Shown here one piece after another: positions 1-8,909 of a stretch of 64,000 nt of DNA. A program made the position numbers and the translations under genes. Below the pieces are notes generated by a model. The model saw nothing but the letters and a program-made list of their open reading frames with translations, was not told the origin of the DNA and did no database searches. Position 1 is the stretch's first letter, and every line of letters begins with the position of its first letter. The stretch is from Mucispirillum schaedleri ASF457 (GTDB taxonomy: Bacteria > Chrysiogenota > Deferribacteres > Deferribacterales > Mucispirillaceae): assembly GCF_000487995.2 (NCBI RefSeq), contig NZ_CP097562.1:1051001-1115000 (forward strand). The letters are read 5' to 3'.

Positions 1-1104
1 GAAGTTGATTGGGCTACAAATTCAAATGGAAGTGGCACCATTACTTGTGTAAATGGCGAAGGAGAGCTTGTTTTATCAAAGGTAATGGTAGATGACACAG
101 TTACATTGACTATTAAAAATGGTAAGACTGCACAGTTTCAAATAACACTTACTGATAGTATAGAAAATATAAGCTTTATCAAATCTTCATATCAATTAAC
201 ACAAAATGAAACTCAAACTATTGCTATTGATAACTATGATACAATTAAAAATCAAATATCTAGTTTACAATACACAAGTAGTGATGCTAATATTGCTAGT
301 GTTGATAATAATGGCAGTGTAAAAGCTTTAAAAAATGGTGTTGTAACTATCACAGCTACTGCTACATCAAACGGGAAAAATTTATCTGCAAGTTATGAAT
401 TAGATGTATTAGGCTTAGTTGATTTTTCTAGCAATGATTCTTTTATTGCATCAGCTCAAGGAACTTATAATATAACATTCTTTGGAACTAATCCAGGTAA
501 AGCAGGTAGTTTTATGGGAGAACAAACAGAAGTGCCTGTTACAACTGACTGTGAGTTATATAAGGAATTATTTAATTCTACTAAGTGTGAAGGTGGTGGT
601 TTTGTAAAAAATATTATTGTTAATAAAGATAAATTTGTAGGTAAGGCTACAATTACAATCCAAGATGATGGTTCAGCAGTTATACATACAAAAATATTAA
701 TGACTGCAGAATCTATGGCAAAGAATTCACCTGATGACCAATATCAATATTCTGTATATAGAACTACAAATCGTGGTGATTCTAATAACAGTAAAAACAC
801 TGTTCAAGGAATTACTGGCAGACATTTGACTGCAAATGGTACTTGGGCAACTTCTACATTTGATGTTAGACAATATAAAAATAATTTATCAAAAGAAATT
901 ATTTTATATTCTCATTTAATTGGAAAAGAAATTAGTATTCCAATAGCTGGAAATAAAACAGTTAACCCTATTACTTATGTTATTATGAGTAAGGAAAGTT
1001 CTCAACCAGAGAAAATGGGATATAGTGATATTTCTGTCGCACCATTTAATAAAGTTACAGGAATTAATCCTACAGATTTAGGTAAGGATGCACCAAATTA
1101 TTAA
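1..1104 (+). CDS. Surface protein with Big_2 (Ig-like) domain, 5' partial
   Basis: The reading frame is open from the first base, so the gene starts left of the window and only its C-terminal ~367 residues are visible. A bacterial Ig-like group 2 (BIG2) repeat lies about 60-135 residues in, with the typical pattern of SSDANIASVDNNG followed by VKALKNGVVTITATA. The remaining ~230 residues, including two Cys in a DCELYKELFNSTKCEGGG stretch, match nothing I recognise. BIG2 domains usually occur in secreted or surface adhesins, so an extracellular location is inferred. Almost all Gln codons are CAA, whereas most genes in the window prefer CAG, which hints at a different origin. A strong terminator follows. 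Confidence 0.7.
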   Translation, partial: EVDWATNSNGSGTITCVNGEGELVLSKVMVDDTVTLTIKNGKTAQFQITLTDSIENISFIKSSYQLTQNETQTIAIDNYDTIKNQISSLQYTSSDANIASVDNNGSVKALKNGVVTITATATSNGKNLSASYELDVLGLVDFSSNDSFIASAQGTYNITFFGTNPGKAGSFMGEQTEVPVTTDCELYKELFNSTKCEGGGFVKNIIVNKDKFVGKATITIQDDGSAVIHTKILMTAESMAKNSPDDQYQYSVYRTTNRGDSNNSKNTVQGITGRHLTANGTWATSTFDVRQYKNNLSKEIILYSHLIGKEISIPIAGNKTVNPITYVIMSKESSQPEKMGYSDISVAPFNKVTGINPTDLGKDAPNY

Positions 1105-1125
1105 TTAAAATTAATCAACTTTCCC

Positions 1126-1152
1126 GCCCCGCATTATGCGGGGCTTTATTTT
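1126..1152 (+). terminator. Rho-independent terminator
   Basis: A perfect 8-bp GC-rich stem (gccccgca / tgcggggc) with a three-base loop is followed by tttattttta. It lies 21 bases after the stop codon of the Big_2 gene and ends that transcript. Confidence 0.9.
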
Positions 1153-1331
1153 TATATATTTTACAGCCTGCATACTTCCTGTGCTGTTTTTCCAATTTCC
1201 TACCCTTATGTGTCTATTCCGATTTCCCTATCCCCAATGTCTATTATAAACCTTTAAAGCGAATAATCTAAAATATAAAACTACAAAACAATCTTAAAAC
1301 AATATGGATAATTATTGAAACTTATATTATA

Positions 1332-1359
1332 TAGATTCTCCGCTATGCTCAGAATGACA
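1332..1359. repeat. Short copy of dispersed repeat (end motif)
   Basis: The motif tagattctccgctatgctc followed by agaatgaca is the short form of the repeat end found at 1801, 12530, 25830, 27375, 38735, 46225 and 54963. It is intergenic. Confidence 0.55.
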
Positions 1360-1448
1360 ATATGTAGATTGCCATAACAGCATATATATAGATTTATCCA
1401 ACAATATAGTCTATTAGTATAAATAGCATTGTTATTATTGTGTCATAA

Positions 1449-1755
1449 TGAGCCTGCTTTATAAGCGAAGTATCTTAATAAATTTATATTAAAAAATTCA
1501 TCCATGAATTTTTTAAATCACGCTCTGCCAAAACAAGTTTGGCTATCACTCACTAAAGACGGGACTTCCTGTCCCTGCATTGTCTTACTGAGCCTGCTTT
1601 ATAAGCGAAGTATCTTAATAAATTTATATTAAAAAATTCATCCATGAATTTTTTAAATCACACTCTGCCAAAACAAGTTTGGCTATCACTCACTAAAGAC
1701 GGGACTTCCTGTCCCTGCATTGTCTTACTGAGCTTGCTTTATAAGCGAAGTATCT
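1449..1755. repeat. 140-bp tandem direct repeat, two full copies plus a partial
   Basis: Units begin at 1449, 1589 and 1729 with tgagcctgctttataagcg (the third reads agcttg). The two full copies differ at one base in my reading (G1522 versus A1662). Each contains a perfect 11-bp inverted repeat (aaaaaattcat/atgaatttttt, 2-base loop), a gccaaa/tttggc-type hairpin and gggacttcctgtccc. The reverse complement of this unit matches the body of the longer repeat copies at 12348 and 25955. Confidence 0.85.
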
Positions 1756-1800
1756 AAAAGATAAGATACTTTTAATATATTATGCACTGCTGTAATATAT

Positions 1801-1842
1801 ATAATTTAGATTTTTCGCCTATAAAATCAGGCTCAAAATGAC
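1801..1842. repeat. Dispersed repeat end motif
   Basis: tttagatttttcgcctataa followed by aatcaggctcaaaatgac is the reverse complement of the end motif seen at 12530 and 25830. It closes an inverted arrangement with the third partial 140-bp unit at 1729. Confidence 0.6.
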
Positions 1843-1994
1843 TTATGTGACAAACTTTTGGATAAGTCCAAAACAACAAAGTCATAAGCTGATATTTTCC
1901 ACTATTAATGCTGATATATTCTATAAACCATGATTTATTTAGAACATTATGAAGATTAATTATACACAGCAGCTATATATTCTATCATGCCATA

Positions 1995-2975
1995 TTAACA
2001 TCTATAAAACTGTCTTATTAATGAAAGCACTTCATCTATGCTGTTAGTTTTATATATATTAGTTCTAAAATCTGCTGCCATTTCAAACCCCTTGCAAAAC
2101 CATACAGCAAACTTTTTCAATATATGCATATAGTGAGTTTCTTTCATACCCCTGCCTTTTGTATGCTCAAGCATATAGCTCCAAAGCTCTATTAAAAGGC
2201 TGCCAATTTCAGCAGGACTTAAATAATTATATAAATCATCATCACTGCACTTATCTTCTATGGCTTTAAATACCCATGGTGCTTTCATCATGCTTCTTCC
2301 AATCATAATACCTGCAACGCCTGTTGCTTTCATTTCCCTATAAGTATTATATCCTGCTACACCACCATTACCAATAACAGTAATATTTGCCATATCTGCT
2401 ATTTCCTGCAGTATATCAATGCGGACAGTGCCGCCAAACATATCTCGTTTTGTTCTGCCATGGACAACTAATGCATTTACACCTTCGTTTTCTGCTATTT
2501 TTAAAATCTCTTTATATACAAGATTTTTCTCATCAAGCCCTATGCGTATTTTAATAGAAAATGGTTTTTCTGTTGCATGGCGGATATTTGAAACAACAGC
2601 TTTTATTCTGCCTAAATCGCCAAGCAGAGAACAGCCACCGCCTGCTTTTATTACTTTTTTTACAGGACAGCCCATATTTACATCAAAAGCATCTACCTGA
2701 CATTCATTTTCTGCCACACGCACTGCTTCTGCATAGTTTTCTGGTTTGCCTCCAAATATTTGAAACACTAATGGAGTATCACTTTCAAGCCTGTCAAGAT
2801 ATTCCATAGTTTCTTTATTTCTTCTTGCAAGCCCTTCTACAGAAATCATTTCTGAATATATTATGCCATTAAAAAATTTACGGAGTATTCTTCTATAAGG
2901 TAAATGTGAATAACCTGCCAGTGGTGCTGCGACTAGGTCATTTTTTAATAAATTATCTTTAAAAAAATCAGACAT
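1995..2975 (-). CDS. dusB: tRNA-dihydrouridine synthase (DusB-like)
   Basis: This FMN enzyme reduces specific uridines in the tRNA D-loop to dihydrouridine. At 326 residues it has the usual Dus length. The TIM barrel opens with VAAPLAGYSHLPYR. The active-site motif NMGCPVKKV gives catalytic Cys103 and is followed by GGGCSLL. VVHGRT and IGNGGV are the expected FMN-phosphate side motifs. It is the last gene of the ftsE...tsaD operon: its ATG shares one base with the tsaD stop (TAATG), so translation is probably coupled. The Dus family is certain; the B subtype is judged from overall resemblance. Confidence 0.9.
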   Translation of the reverse strand: MSDFFKDNLLKNDLVAAPLAGYSHLPYRRILRKFFNGIIYSEMISVEGLARRNKETMEYLDRLESDTPLVFQIFGGKPENYAEAVRVAENECQVDAFDVNMGCPVKKVIKAGGGCSLLGDLGRIKAVVSNIRHATEKPFSIKIRIGLDEKNLVYKEILKIAENEGVNALVVHGRTKRDMFGGTVRIDILQEIADMANITVIGNGGVAGYNTYREMKATGVAGIMIGRSMMKAPWVFKAIEDKCSDDDLYNYLSPAEIGSLLIELWSYMLEHTKGRGMKETHYMHILKKFAVWFCKGFEMAADFRTNIYKTNSIDEVLSLIRQFYRC

Positions 2976-3970
2976 TATAATAAACCAATACTATGTTTTG
3001 TATCATATGCACTGCCTTTATAATTTAAAAAGTTTCTAAATCTATAAAATCTATATGCTGCATAGGCTATCATTTCTCCGTTATCTGTGCACCTTGCAGG
3101 CTCTGGAAAATATACATTTATATTTTCATAACTTTCTGCCCTTTCATTAAATACACGCCTTATTTCCTGATTTGCTGCAACACCACCGCCAACAACTATC
3201 TTATCTCTTTTAAAAAGTGATGCTGCCTGAAATGTTTTATCTGCTAATGTTGATGCAACAGTCCACTGAAAAGATGCAGCAATATCTTCAAGGCAGAACT
3301 GCTCTTTTTGTATAGTATTCATAACAGCAGTTTTTAAGCCGCTGAAACTAAACTTTATTTCCCCTTTGAAAGCCTGTGGAAACTTAACTGCATGCCTGTT
3401 CCCTTTTTCAGCCAGATTTTGAATAAATATACCACCGGGATATGGTCCACCCATAACCTTTGCAGTTTTATCAAAGACTTCACCTGCTGCATCATCTATG
3501 GTTCTGCCTATCAGTGTAAAATTCAATGCTTCATCTATATCAAAAATATGAGTATGACCGCCTGAAACAATTAATGCAGTATATGGCGGCTTTAAGTCTG
3601 GATATGAAAGCTCTGCTGCAAGGATATGTGCTGCTAAATGGTGAACTGGCACAACTGGTTTATGGAGTGCATAGCCTAACCCTTTGGCAAAAGAAACACC
3701 TACGAATAATGCACCTATAAGCCCCGGTGCATTTGTTACACCTATAATATCTAAATCCATACCTGTAAGAGCAGCATCTTTCATACAGGCATGGTATAAA
3801 GGCTCAATTTTTTGTATATGGTTGCGGGAAGCTACTTCAGGAATAACTCCACCAAATGAAGCATGAATATCTGCCTGAGAAAATGTTCTACTGCATAATG
3901 TTCCTTTCTCAGAAGAATATACTGCAACAGATGTTTCATCACATGATGATTCTATTCCTAAAACAATCAT
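2975..3970 (-). CDS. tsaD: tRNA N6-threonylcarbamoyladenosine transferase TsaD
   Basis: TsaD transfers threonylcarbamoyl to A37 of ANN-decoding tRNAs, acting with TsaB, TsaE and TsaC (none in this window). The 331 residues match the family. The ASKHA-fold start VLGIESSCDETSVA, the metal ligands H111-x3-H115 in HHLAAH, and the nucleotide-binding VVGGGVAAN near residue 260 are all present. It lies 8 bases after the deacetylase-like gene and overlaps dusB by one base, so it is inside a long minus-strand operon. No anomalies. Confidence 0.96.
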   Translation of the reverse strand: MIVLGIESSCDETSVAVYSSEKGTLCSRTFSQADIHASFGGVIPEVASRNHIQKIEPLYHACMKDAALTGMDLDIIGVTNAPGLIGALFVGVSFAKGLGYALHKPVVPVHHLAAHILAAELSYPDLKPPYTALIVSGGHTHIFDIDEALNFTLIGRTIDDAAGEVFDKTAKVMGGPYPGGIFIQNLAEKGNRHAVKFPQAFKGEIKFSFSGLKTAVMNTIQKEQFCLEDIAASFQWTVASTLADKTFQAASLFKRDKIVVGGGVAANQEIRRVFNERAESYENINVYFPEPARCTDNGEMIAYAAYRFYRFRNFLNYKGSAYDTKHSIGLL

Positions 3971-3978
3971 AATAACCT

Positions 3979-5394
3979 TTAATTTATAAGAGTTTTAATA
4001 TCAACTAAATGATAGTTTAATTTTTCAAGCTGTGGCAGAGCTATTTTTAATGCTGCTAATGTGTTTGGGCGAATATGTCCGATAGCTATAATACTGCCGT
4101 CATCTCTTGCCTTTTCTGCAGCTTCATAGATTTTTGCAAGTATTGCTTCCACACTATTATCATTATCTAAAAACATTCTGTTTTCACCACATTTATAGCC
4201 TGCTTTCCTGCACTCTTCATAGGCTTTTGTCTGTGCTGTTGTGCGGCTGTCTACAAACCTGTTTGTGTAAGTTTTAGATGCACTTAATACTTGTGCCATT
4301 TTATGTGCATCTTCTGTAATAGCTGAGCCCATATGATTATTAAATCCGTCCACACTAACACCTAAACTTTCAAAATTTTCTTTTACAACACCAGCAATTA
4401 AAAGCTCCGGCATATTTGGAAGAACTGCACCCCTGCCCGGGTCAGTATTTGGATAGCTTTTTGGTGCCATTGGAAAATGCAGAAACACTGTTTTTCCAGC
4501 TTTTTTTGCAATCTGTGCTGTAAAGCTGCTATGCTCTAAATGAGGAAGCACAGCAACTGCAACAGGATATTTTATCTCTGCATATTCTTTTGCAAGCTCT
4601 GCACTATTTCCACCATCATCAAGAAGTATTGCAAACTTAACCTGTTTTTTAGAATATGGCGGAAGCGGAGGATATTTCACAGCTTCTGCCACCTGTGGTT
4701 TCTCTTTTACAGGCTCTTTCTTTTCCTGCTTCTTTACAACTTCTTTCTGAGGCTCTTCTTTTTTTACCACTTCTTTTTTAGGTGCTTTTAATACAATATT
4801 AAACTCATCTTTTTTACTTATACCTACTATTTTATTTTGTGCAGATTCTACTTTATAGCCATGTTTTCTAAGTATAGAACTTATGGCAGAATTTATGCCA
4901 CGCTGCATATTTTCATCACATGTAATATCAAAATAAGTTATATCCCTGCCACTGCTTGTTTTTGACTTACGCTCTTTAACGGACGAGCGGCTTATTTCAT
5001 GGTCATAAAGCACAAGGCGAATTAAATCTGTTATATTTTCATTACTAACTGTTTCCTGCTCTTTTTCCTTTTTAGGCTCTTCTTTTTTTACTGGCTCTTT
5101 TTTAGGCACAGGGACAGTTTTTGCAGCCTGCTGCTTTTGCTCTTTTTGTTCTTTCTGCTCTTTTTTCGCTGCTTCTGCTTTTTTCTGTGCAGGGATAACT
5201 GTTACAGTTTTAGGCTCTTCTTTTTCCTTAGAGCCTGTAATACTCATAATGCTGAAAGATATTAAAGCAATAAGCACAGCAATAAGACCAATGCCTAAAA
5301 AGATACCGCCACCTGCTGATTTAGATTTAGATGTTTTTTTACGGGTAGTAGTTTTTCTACCCGCAGGTCGCTTATTTGTTTGTCGTGCTGCCAT
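3979..5394 (-). CDS. Divergent polysaccharide deacetylase family (YibQ/DUF610) protein
   Basis: The 471 residues comprise a basic N-terminus (RKTTTRKKTSKSKS), one membrane helix at about 30-52, a Lys/Glu-rich linker to ~115, a small globular segment (~117-205), a second Lys/Glu-rich linker (~206-240) and a C-terminal divergent polysaccharide deacetylase domain from ~248. That domain starts FAILLDDGGNS and contains LHFPMAP, NNHMGS and AIGHIRP, which are family signatures. The protein is probably anchored in the inner membrane with the domain in the periplasm. The family's substrate is unsettled. It overlaps the ctp gene by 23 bases. Position after ftsEX-envC-ctp supports a role in peptidoglycan or envelope remodelling (inference). 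Confidence 0.85.
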   Translation of the reverse strand: MAARQTNKRPAGRKTTTRKKTSKSKSAGGGIFLGIGLIAVLIALISFSIMSITGSKEKEEPKTVTVIPAQKKAEAAKKEQKEQKEQKQQAAKTVPVPKKEPVKKEEPKKEKEQETVSNENITDLIRLVLYDHEISRSSVKERKSKTSSGRDITYFDITCDENMQRGINSAISSILRKHGYKVESAQNKIVGISKKDEFNIVLKAPKKEVVKKEEPQKEVVKKQEKKEPVKEKPQVAEAVKYPPLPPYSKKQVKFAILLDDGGNSAELAKEYAEIKYPVAVAVLPHLEHSSFTAQIAKKAGKTVFLHFPMAPKSYPNTDPGRGAVLPNMPELLIAGVVKENFESLGVSVDGFNNHMGSAITEDAHKMAQVLSASKTYTNRFVDSRTTAQTKAYEECRKAGYKCGENRMFLDNDNSVEAILAKIYEAAEKARDDGSIIAIGHIRPNTLAALKIALPQLEKLNYHLVDIKTLIN

Positions 5395-6751
5395 ATACTA
5401 ACATACCTTTTAATACTTGAACTGCTGAAATGTATTGTAAATCATCATTTAACGGCAGCACTTGTGATGCTCTTTTTACTGAATCATCAACAGCTGCACT
5501 ATTATCTTTTTCATTTTCGCCTTTTAAGTGGCCTGATAAATCTTTTTCTTTTATAACATAATAATCAGAAGTATATTCAATTATGCCAGGCTCTACTTCC
5601 ACATCAGGCTTAATGCCTACACCCTGAATAGAGCGTGCGGCAGGGGTATAATATCTTGATGTAGTAAGGCGGACAGCAGAGCCGTCAGGAAGCGGAACAA
5701 TAGATTGAACACTGCCTTTTCCAAAAGTTGATTTTCCAACAATTACTGCCCTTTTATAGTCCTGCATAGAACCAGCAATAATCTCACTAGCTGAAGCTGA
5801 CCATTCATTAACTATTATAACCATAGGTATAGTTCTGTTAGAAAAATTAACTGATTCCGTTTTATAATGTTTTTCCTGTTTATCTCTTTCTCTTGTGAAA
5901 ACTACTGTCTGGTTTACAGGTAAAAAGATACTTGCAATAGAAATAGCTTCGTTTAAAAGACCGCCGCCATTATTTCTTAAATCAAGCACTAAACCTTTTG
6001 CACCAGAATTAGTTAAGGCTTTGACTGCATCTGCCATTTCTCTGTATGAATTTTCCTGAAACTGTGTAAGTCTTATATAGCCAAGTTCTTTATCTATCAT
6101 TTCATATTTAACAGATTTTATTTTAATTATTGCTCTTGTAAGAGTTAAATCAATAGGCTTGCTTTCCCCTTTTCTTGTAATAGTGAGCTTGATTTTAGAG
6201 CCTGATTTACCACGCATTTTTTTAACAGCTTCATCCAAAGTCATATTTGCAGTAGGCTCACCATTGATTAATGCTATAACATCGCCGCCTTTAATGCCTG
6301 CCTGCCATGCCGGTGTATCTTCTATTGCACTCATTACTGTTAATAAATCATTTTTCATAGTGATAGTTATGCCTAGCCCGCCAAAAGAACCGCTTGTGCT
6401 TTGCTGAAAACTGTTAAACTCTTCTGGTGTCATAAAAGATGAATGTGGATCTAGCTCTTCAAGCATACCCTTTATTGCACCATAAATTGCTTCTTTTTTA
6501 TCTATTGTTTCTACATAATTTTTATCAACTAAATCAAGAACTCCCATAAATGTTTCAAGAGCTTTATACTGGTCATCTGGATTATATTTACCTTTTTGAG
6601 ATAACTGAACAAATAAATTATTTATACCATCATTGTTACTATTTGCAGCGTATGCTTCACTTTTTGTGCCGCTGCCACTTAACTGCAATAAAGCATAAGA
6701 AATAAATACTATAGGAACTACTATAAATAAAACTTTTTGGATAATTTTCAT
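5372..6751 (-). CDS. C-terminal processing protease (S41, Ctp/Prc)
   Basis: A periplasmic serine protease anchored by an N-terminal signal/anchor helix (residues 3-22). A PDZ domain follows (about 95-185, GGLGI then GIKGGDVI), then the S41 catalytic domain with NEWSASASEI carrying the nucleophile region and GKSTFGKGSVQ carrying the catalytic Lys. Length 459 aa is normal. I start at the ATG at 6751, which has GGAG 6 bases upstream, rather than at an in-frame TTG four codons earlier. Ctp proteases commonly degrade peptidoglycan hydrolases and lipoproteins, which suits its place after envC. Confidence 0.93.
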   Translation of the reverse strand: MKIIQKVLFIVVPIVFISYALLQLSGSGTKSEAYAANSNNDGINNLFVQLSQKGKYNPDDQYKALETFMGVLDLVDKNYVETIDKKEAIYGAIKGMLEELDPHSSFMTPEEFNSFQQSTSGSFGGLGITITMKNDLLTVMSAIEDTPAWQAGIKGGDVIALINGEPTANMTLDEAVKKMRGKSGSKIKLTITRKGESKPIDLTLTRAIIKIKSVKYEMIDKELGYIRLTQFQENSYREMADAVKALTNSGAKGLVLDLRNNGGGLLNEAISIASIFLPVNQTVVFTRERDKQEKHYKTESVNFSNRTIPMVIIVNEWSASASEIIAGSMQDYKRAVIVGKSTFGKGSVQSIVPLPDGSAVRLTTSRYYTPAARSIQGVGIKPDVEVEPGIIEYTSDYYVIKEKDLSGHLKGENEKDNSAAVDDSVKRASQVLPLNDDLQYISAVQVLKGMLVYGSTTNK

Positions 6752-6808
6752 ATATAACTCCAATTTAAAAATTTAACTTTATATTATATAAACTATTTTC
6801 AAGATATA

Positions 6809-8026
6809 TCAACCTTTTTTAAACCATAAATTAGGATTTAATGCCTGCTCTTTTTTCCGAAGCTCAAAATAAAGATACGGATTATCTACTGCAGGGTCTA
6901 CTATAATATCGCCTAATATATCACTTTGACGAATTTTTTTACCTGTTTCTACAAGCAGAGTATCCATATTTCCATAAACAGTATAGTATGATGAGCCATG
7001 ATCAATAATTACAAGATTATTAAAATTCTTTACATTATCTGCAAAAACTACCATGCCGTCTGCTACAGCTTTTACCTGAGTTGTGCCTGCTGGAGATATT
7101 TTTATACCTTTATGCATTATCTTAATGCCAGCATCTGCCACTATATGCTCGCCATACTGCTCTATTATTTTTCCATTTACAGGAGTAGGAAGTTTTTTTA
7201 CAAGCCTGCCAAATGGTGAATCATCTGCCATAGCTGTCATAACAGGCTTATCTTCACCAAAGGTTTTTATCCTGCCCTGATTATTATTTGCACTATTTTT
7301 CTGCTGATAAATAGATTCTGCATTTGTATCTTTTTCTGCCTGTAATTGTATCTGGTCATCAAGCTCTTTTCTTTGAAATTTTAAAAGCTCAATATATTCT
7401 TTCCTGCCTGCTTCATCATGCTTAATCATAGTCATCATAGAATTATAGCGTTTTTTTTCTGACTGCAATTCTTTAACAGCACTATTCCTGCTTTCTTCTA
7501 ATGATGCAAGCTCTAAAACTCTGGCTTCTTCTTCTACTTTAAGGTTTTTAAGGGTTTTTACATCTTCATTAAGCTTATCTATTTTCAGCCTTAAATTAAC
7601 ACCTGCTTTTCCTAATATTTCAAGAATTTTAACAGTATCTTGCGGCTTTTCTGATGTGGTGATAATCTTAATATCTGAATAACCCATATTATCTATCACA
7701 TACATATTGCTTTTTGCAATATCCTTTTTATTTTCATCTATTTCTTTTGAAACTTTTATTATACTGCTGCGTATACTGTTTATATTGCTTTCACACCTTT
7801 TCTTTTCCTTATTAAGCTCAGAAATAAGAATATGATAGTTGGATATTTTAGATGATAATACACTTATCTGCTTTGTAATACTCATTTTTTCTGACTGCAG
7901 TTTTTTAAGCTCCGCTTCTTCACTGCGAATATTTCTATTTATTTCTTCTAATGATGCAGTCTGAGCATATACACAAACAGTATAAAATAAAAGTAATAAA
8001 CCAGTTAGTATAAACTTAATCTTCAT
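6809..8026 (-). CDS. envC: EnvC-like murein hydrolase activator (coiled coil + degenerate LytM)
   Basis: A signal peptide (residues 1-21, ending VCVYAQ) is followed by ~210 residues of coiled coil and a C-terminal LytM/M23 domain (about 290-405). The domain's zinc ligands are lost: the usual HxxxD is MHKGIKI, the usual His-containing core reads YTVYGNM, and HxH is LYFEL. A degenerate LytM domain is the hallmark of EnvC-type activators, which bind FtsX and switch on amidases at the septum instead of cutting murein. It directly follows ftsX with an 11-base overlap, the expected partner context. Confidence 0.9.
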   Translation of the reverse strand: MKIKFILTGLLLLFYTVCVYAQTASLEEINRNIRSEEAELKKLQSEKMSITKQISVLSSKISNYHILISELNKEKKRCESNINSIRSSIIKVSKEIDENKKDIAKSNMYVIDNMGYSDIKIITTSEKPQDTVKILEILGKAGVNLRLKIDKLNEDVKTLKNLKVEEEARVLELASLEESRNSAVKELQSEKKRYNSMMTMIKHDEAGRKEYIELLKFQRKELDDQIQLQAEKDTNAESIYQQKNSANNNQGRIKTFGEDKPVMTAMADDSPFGRLVKKLPTPVNGKIIEQYGEHIVADAGIKIMHKGIKISPAGTTQVKAVADGMVVFADNVKNFNNLVIIDHGSSYYTVYGNMDTLLVETGKKIRQSDILGDIIVDPAVDNPYLYFELRKKEQALNPNLWFKKG

Positions 8027-8909
8027 TGATAGATGATACCTGTTTTAAAAATGATATAACACTTGCTCTTGCAGAAATCACACCTATTATACATACAATT
8101 ATACATGATAATATAAAATATTTTATATCTGGCACATCATATATGTTAATACCTGCCTGAATTAATATGCGACTGTTAAAAGGAATGAAAACTGCTGCAA
8201 AAATAATCAGGCTGCATAAGTATGCAAATAATGATAAAAAAAATGACCCAAATAAATAAGGCACTGATATAAAAGGTCTGGTTGCTCCCACAAGAGAATA
8301 AAGCTTAATTTCTTCCTTATATTTGTATAATGAGAGTTTAATAGTATTATACACTACAAAAACAGCTGACAAAGCAAAAAGCACACTCATTGCTGTAATA
8401 AAAAGCCATGCTCCTCTGCCTATTGCTTTAAATTTTATCATATATTCTTTGCCATAGCTTACTTCATCTACTCCTTTAATATGTCCTGCTTCTGTAACTA
8501 TTTTATCAAGAGTTTCTTCTAATGTATCACTTGGATAAATCTCTATAAACGACGGGAAAAACTCTTCTGCAAAACTTTCAAGAGTAGCAGCTTTTGGTGC
8601 ATTTGCAACTGCAAAAGCCTTTGCATCTTTCTGACTGTAATATTTTGCACTTGTAACATTATCAAGCACTTTTATAGATGACAATATTTGTTCCGCTATA
8701 ATATCATTATTATTTGCAAGATATACCCTTATTGTATTAGCCTGTGATAAATGGTTTAAAAAACCTGCTGTGCCTGAGCCTGCCACCCAGAAAACATGAT
8801 ACATAAAAATAACAGTAGTAAGAGTTAAAAAAGAAAGAAAATTACTGCGTAATATAACAAAAAACCTAATCACACCACGCATAAAAAGATAGGTAAGCTT
8901 AGAGCTCAT
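8016..8909 (-). CDS. ftsX: Cell division protein FtsX
   Basis: An inner-membrane protein of 297 aa with four predicted helices: one near residues 22-45, a periplasmic loop of ~120 residues, then three helices (about 168-190, 215-245, 262-285). This is the FtsX topology. Its periplasmic loop is where EnvC-type activators bind, and FtsE supplies ATP on the cytoplasmic side. It overlaps ftsE upstream and envC downstream by 11 bases each, so the three are translationally coupled. Confidence 0.93.
   Translation of the reverse strand: MSSKLTYLFMRGVIRFFVILRSNFLSFLTLTTVIFMYHVFWVAGSGTAGFLNHLSQANTIRVYLANNNDIIAEQILSSIKVLDNVTSAKYYSQKDAKAFAVANAPKAATLESFAEEFFPSFIEIYPSDTLEETLDKIVTEAGHIKGVDEVSYGKEYMIKFKAIGRGAWLFITAMSVLFALSAVFVVYNTIKLSLYKYKEEIKLYSLVGATRPFISVPYLFGSFFLSLFAYLCSLIIFAAVFIPFNSRILIQAGINIYDVPDIKYFILSCIIVCIIGVISARASVISFLKQVSSINED

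Larger units (their letters stand above)
1105..1994. other. 890-bp intergenic region with repeats
   Basis: Convergent intergenic space between the Big_2 gene and dusB. It holds the terminator at 1126-1152, short and long copies of the dispersed repeat family (1332-1359, 1449-1755, 1801-1842), and otherwise AT-rich sequence. I see no convincing coding region here. Confidence 0.7.

Noticed and set aside
1449-1755. Possible CRISPR array
   Set aside because: The units are adjacent 140-bp copies without unique spacers, and no cas genes are present.
6751-6763. TTG start four codons upstream for the Ctp protease
   Set aside because: The ATG at 6751 has GGAG at ideal spacing; the TTG lies next to that GGAG and has no ribosome site of its own.
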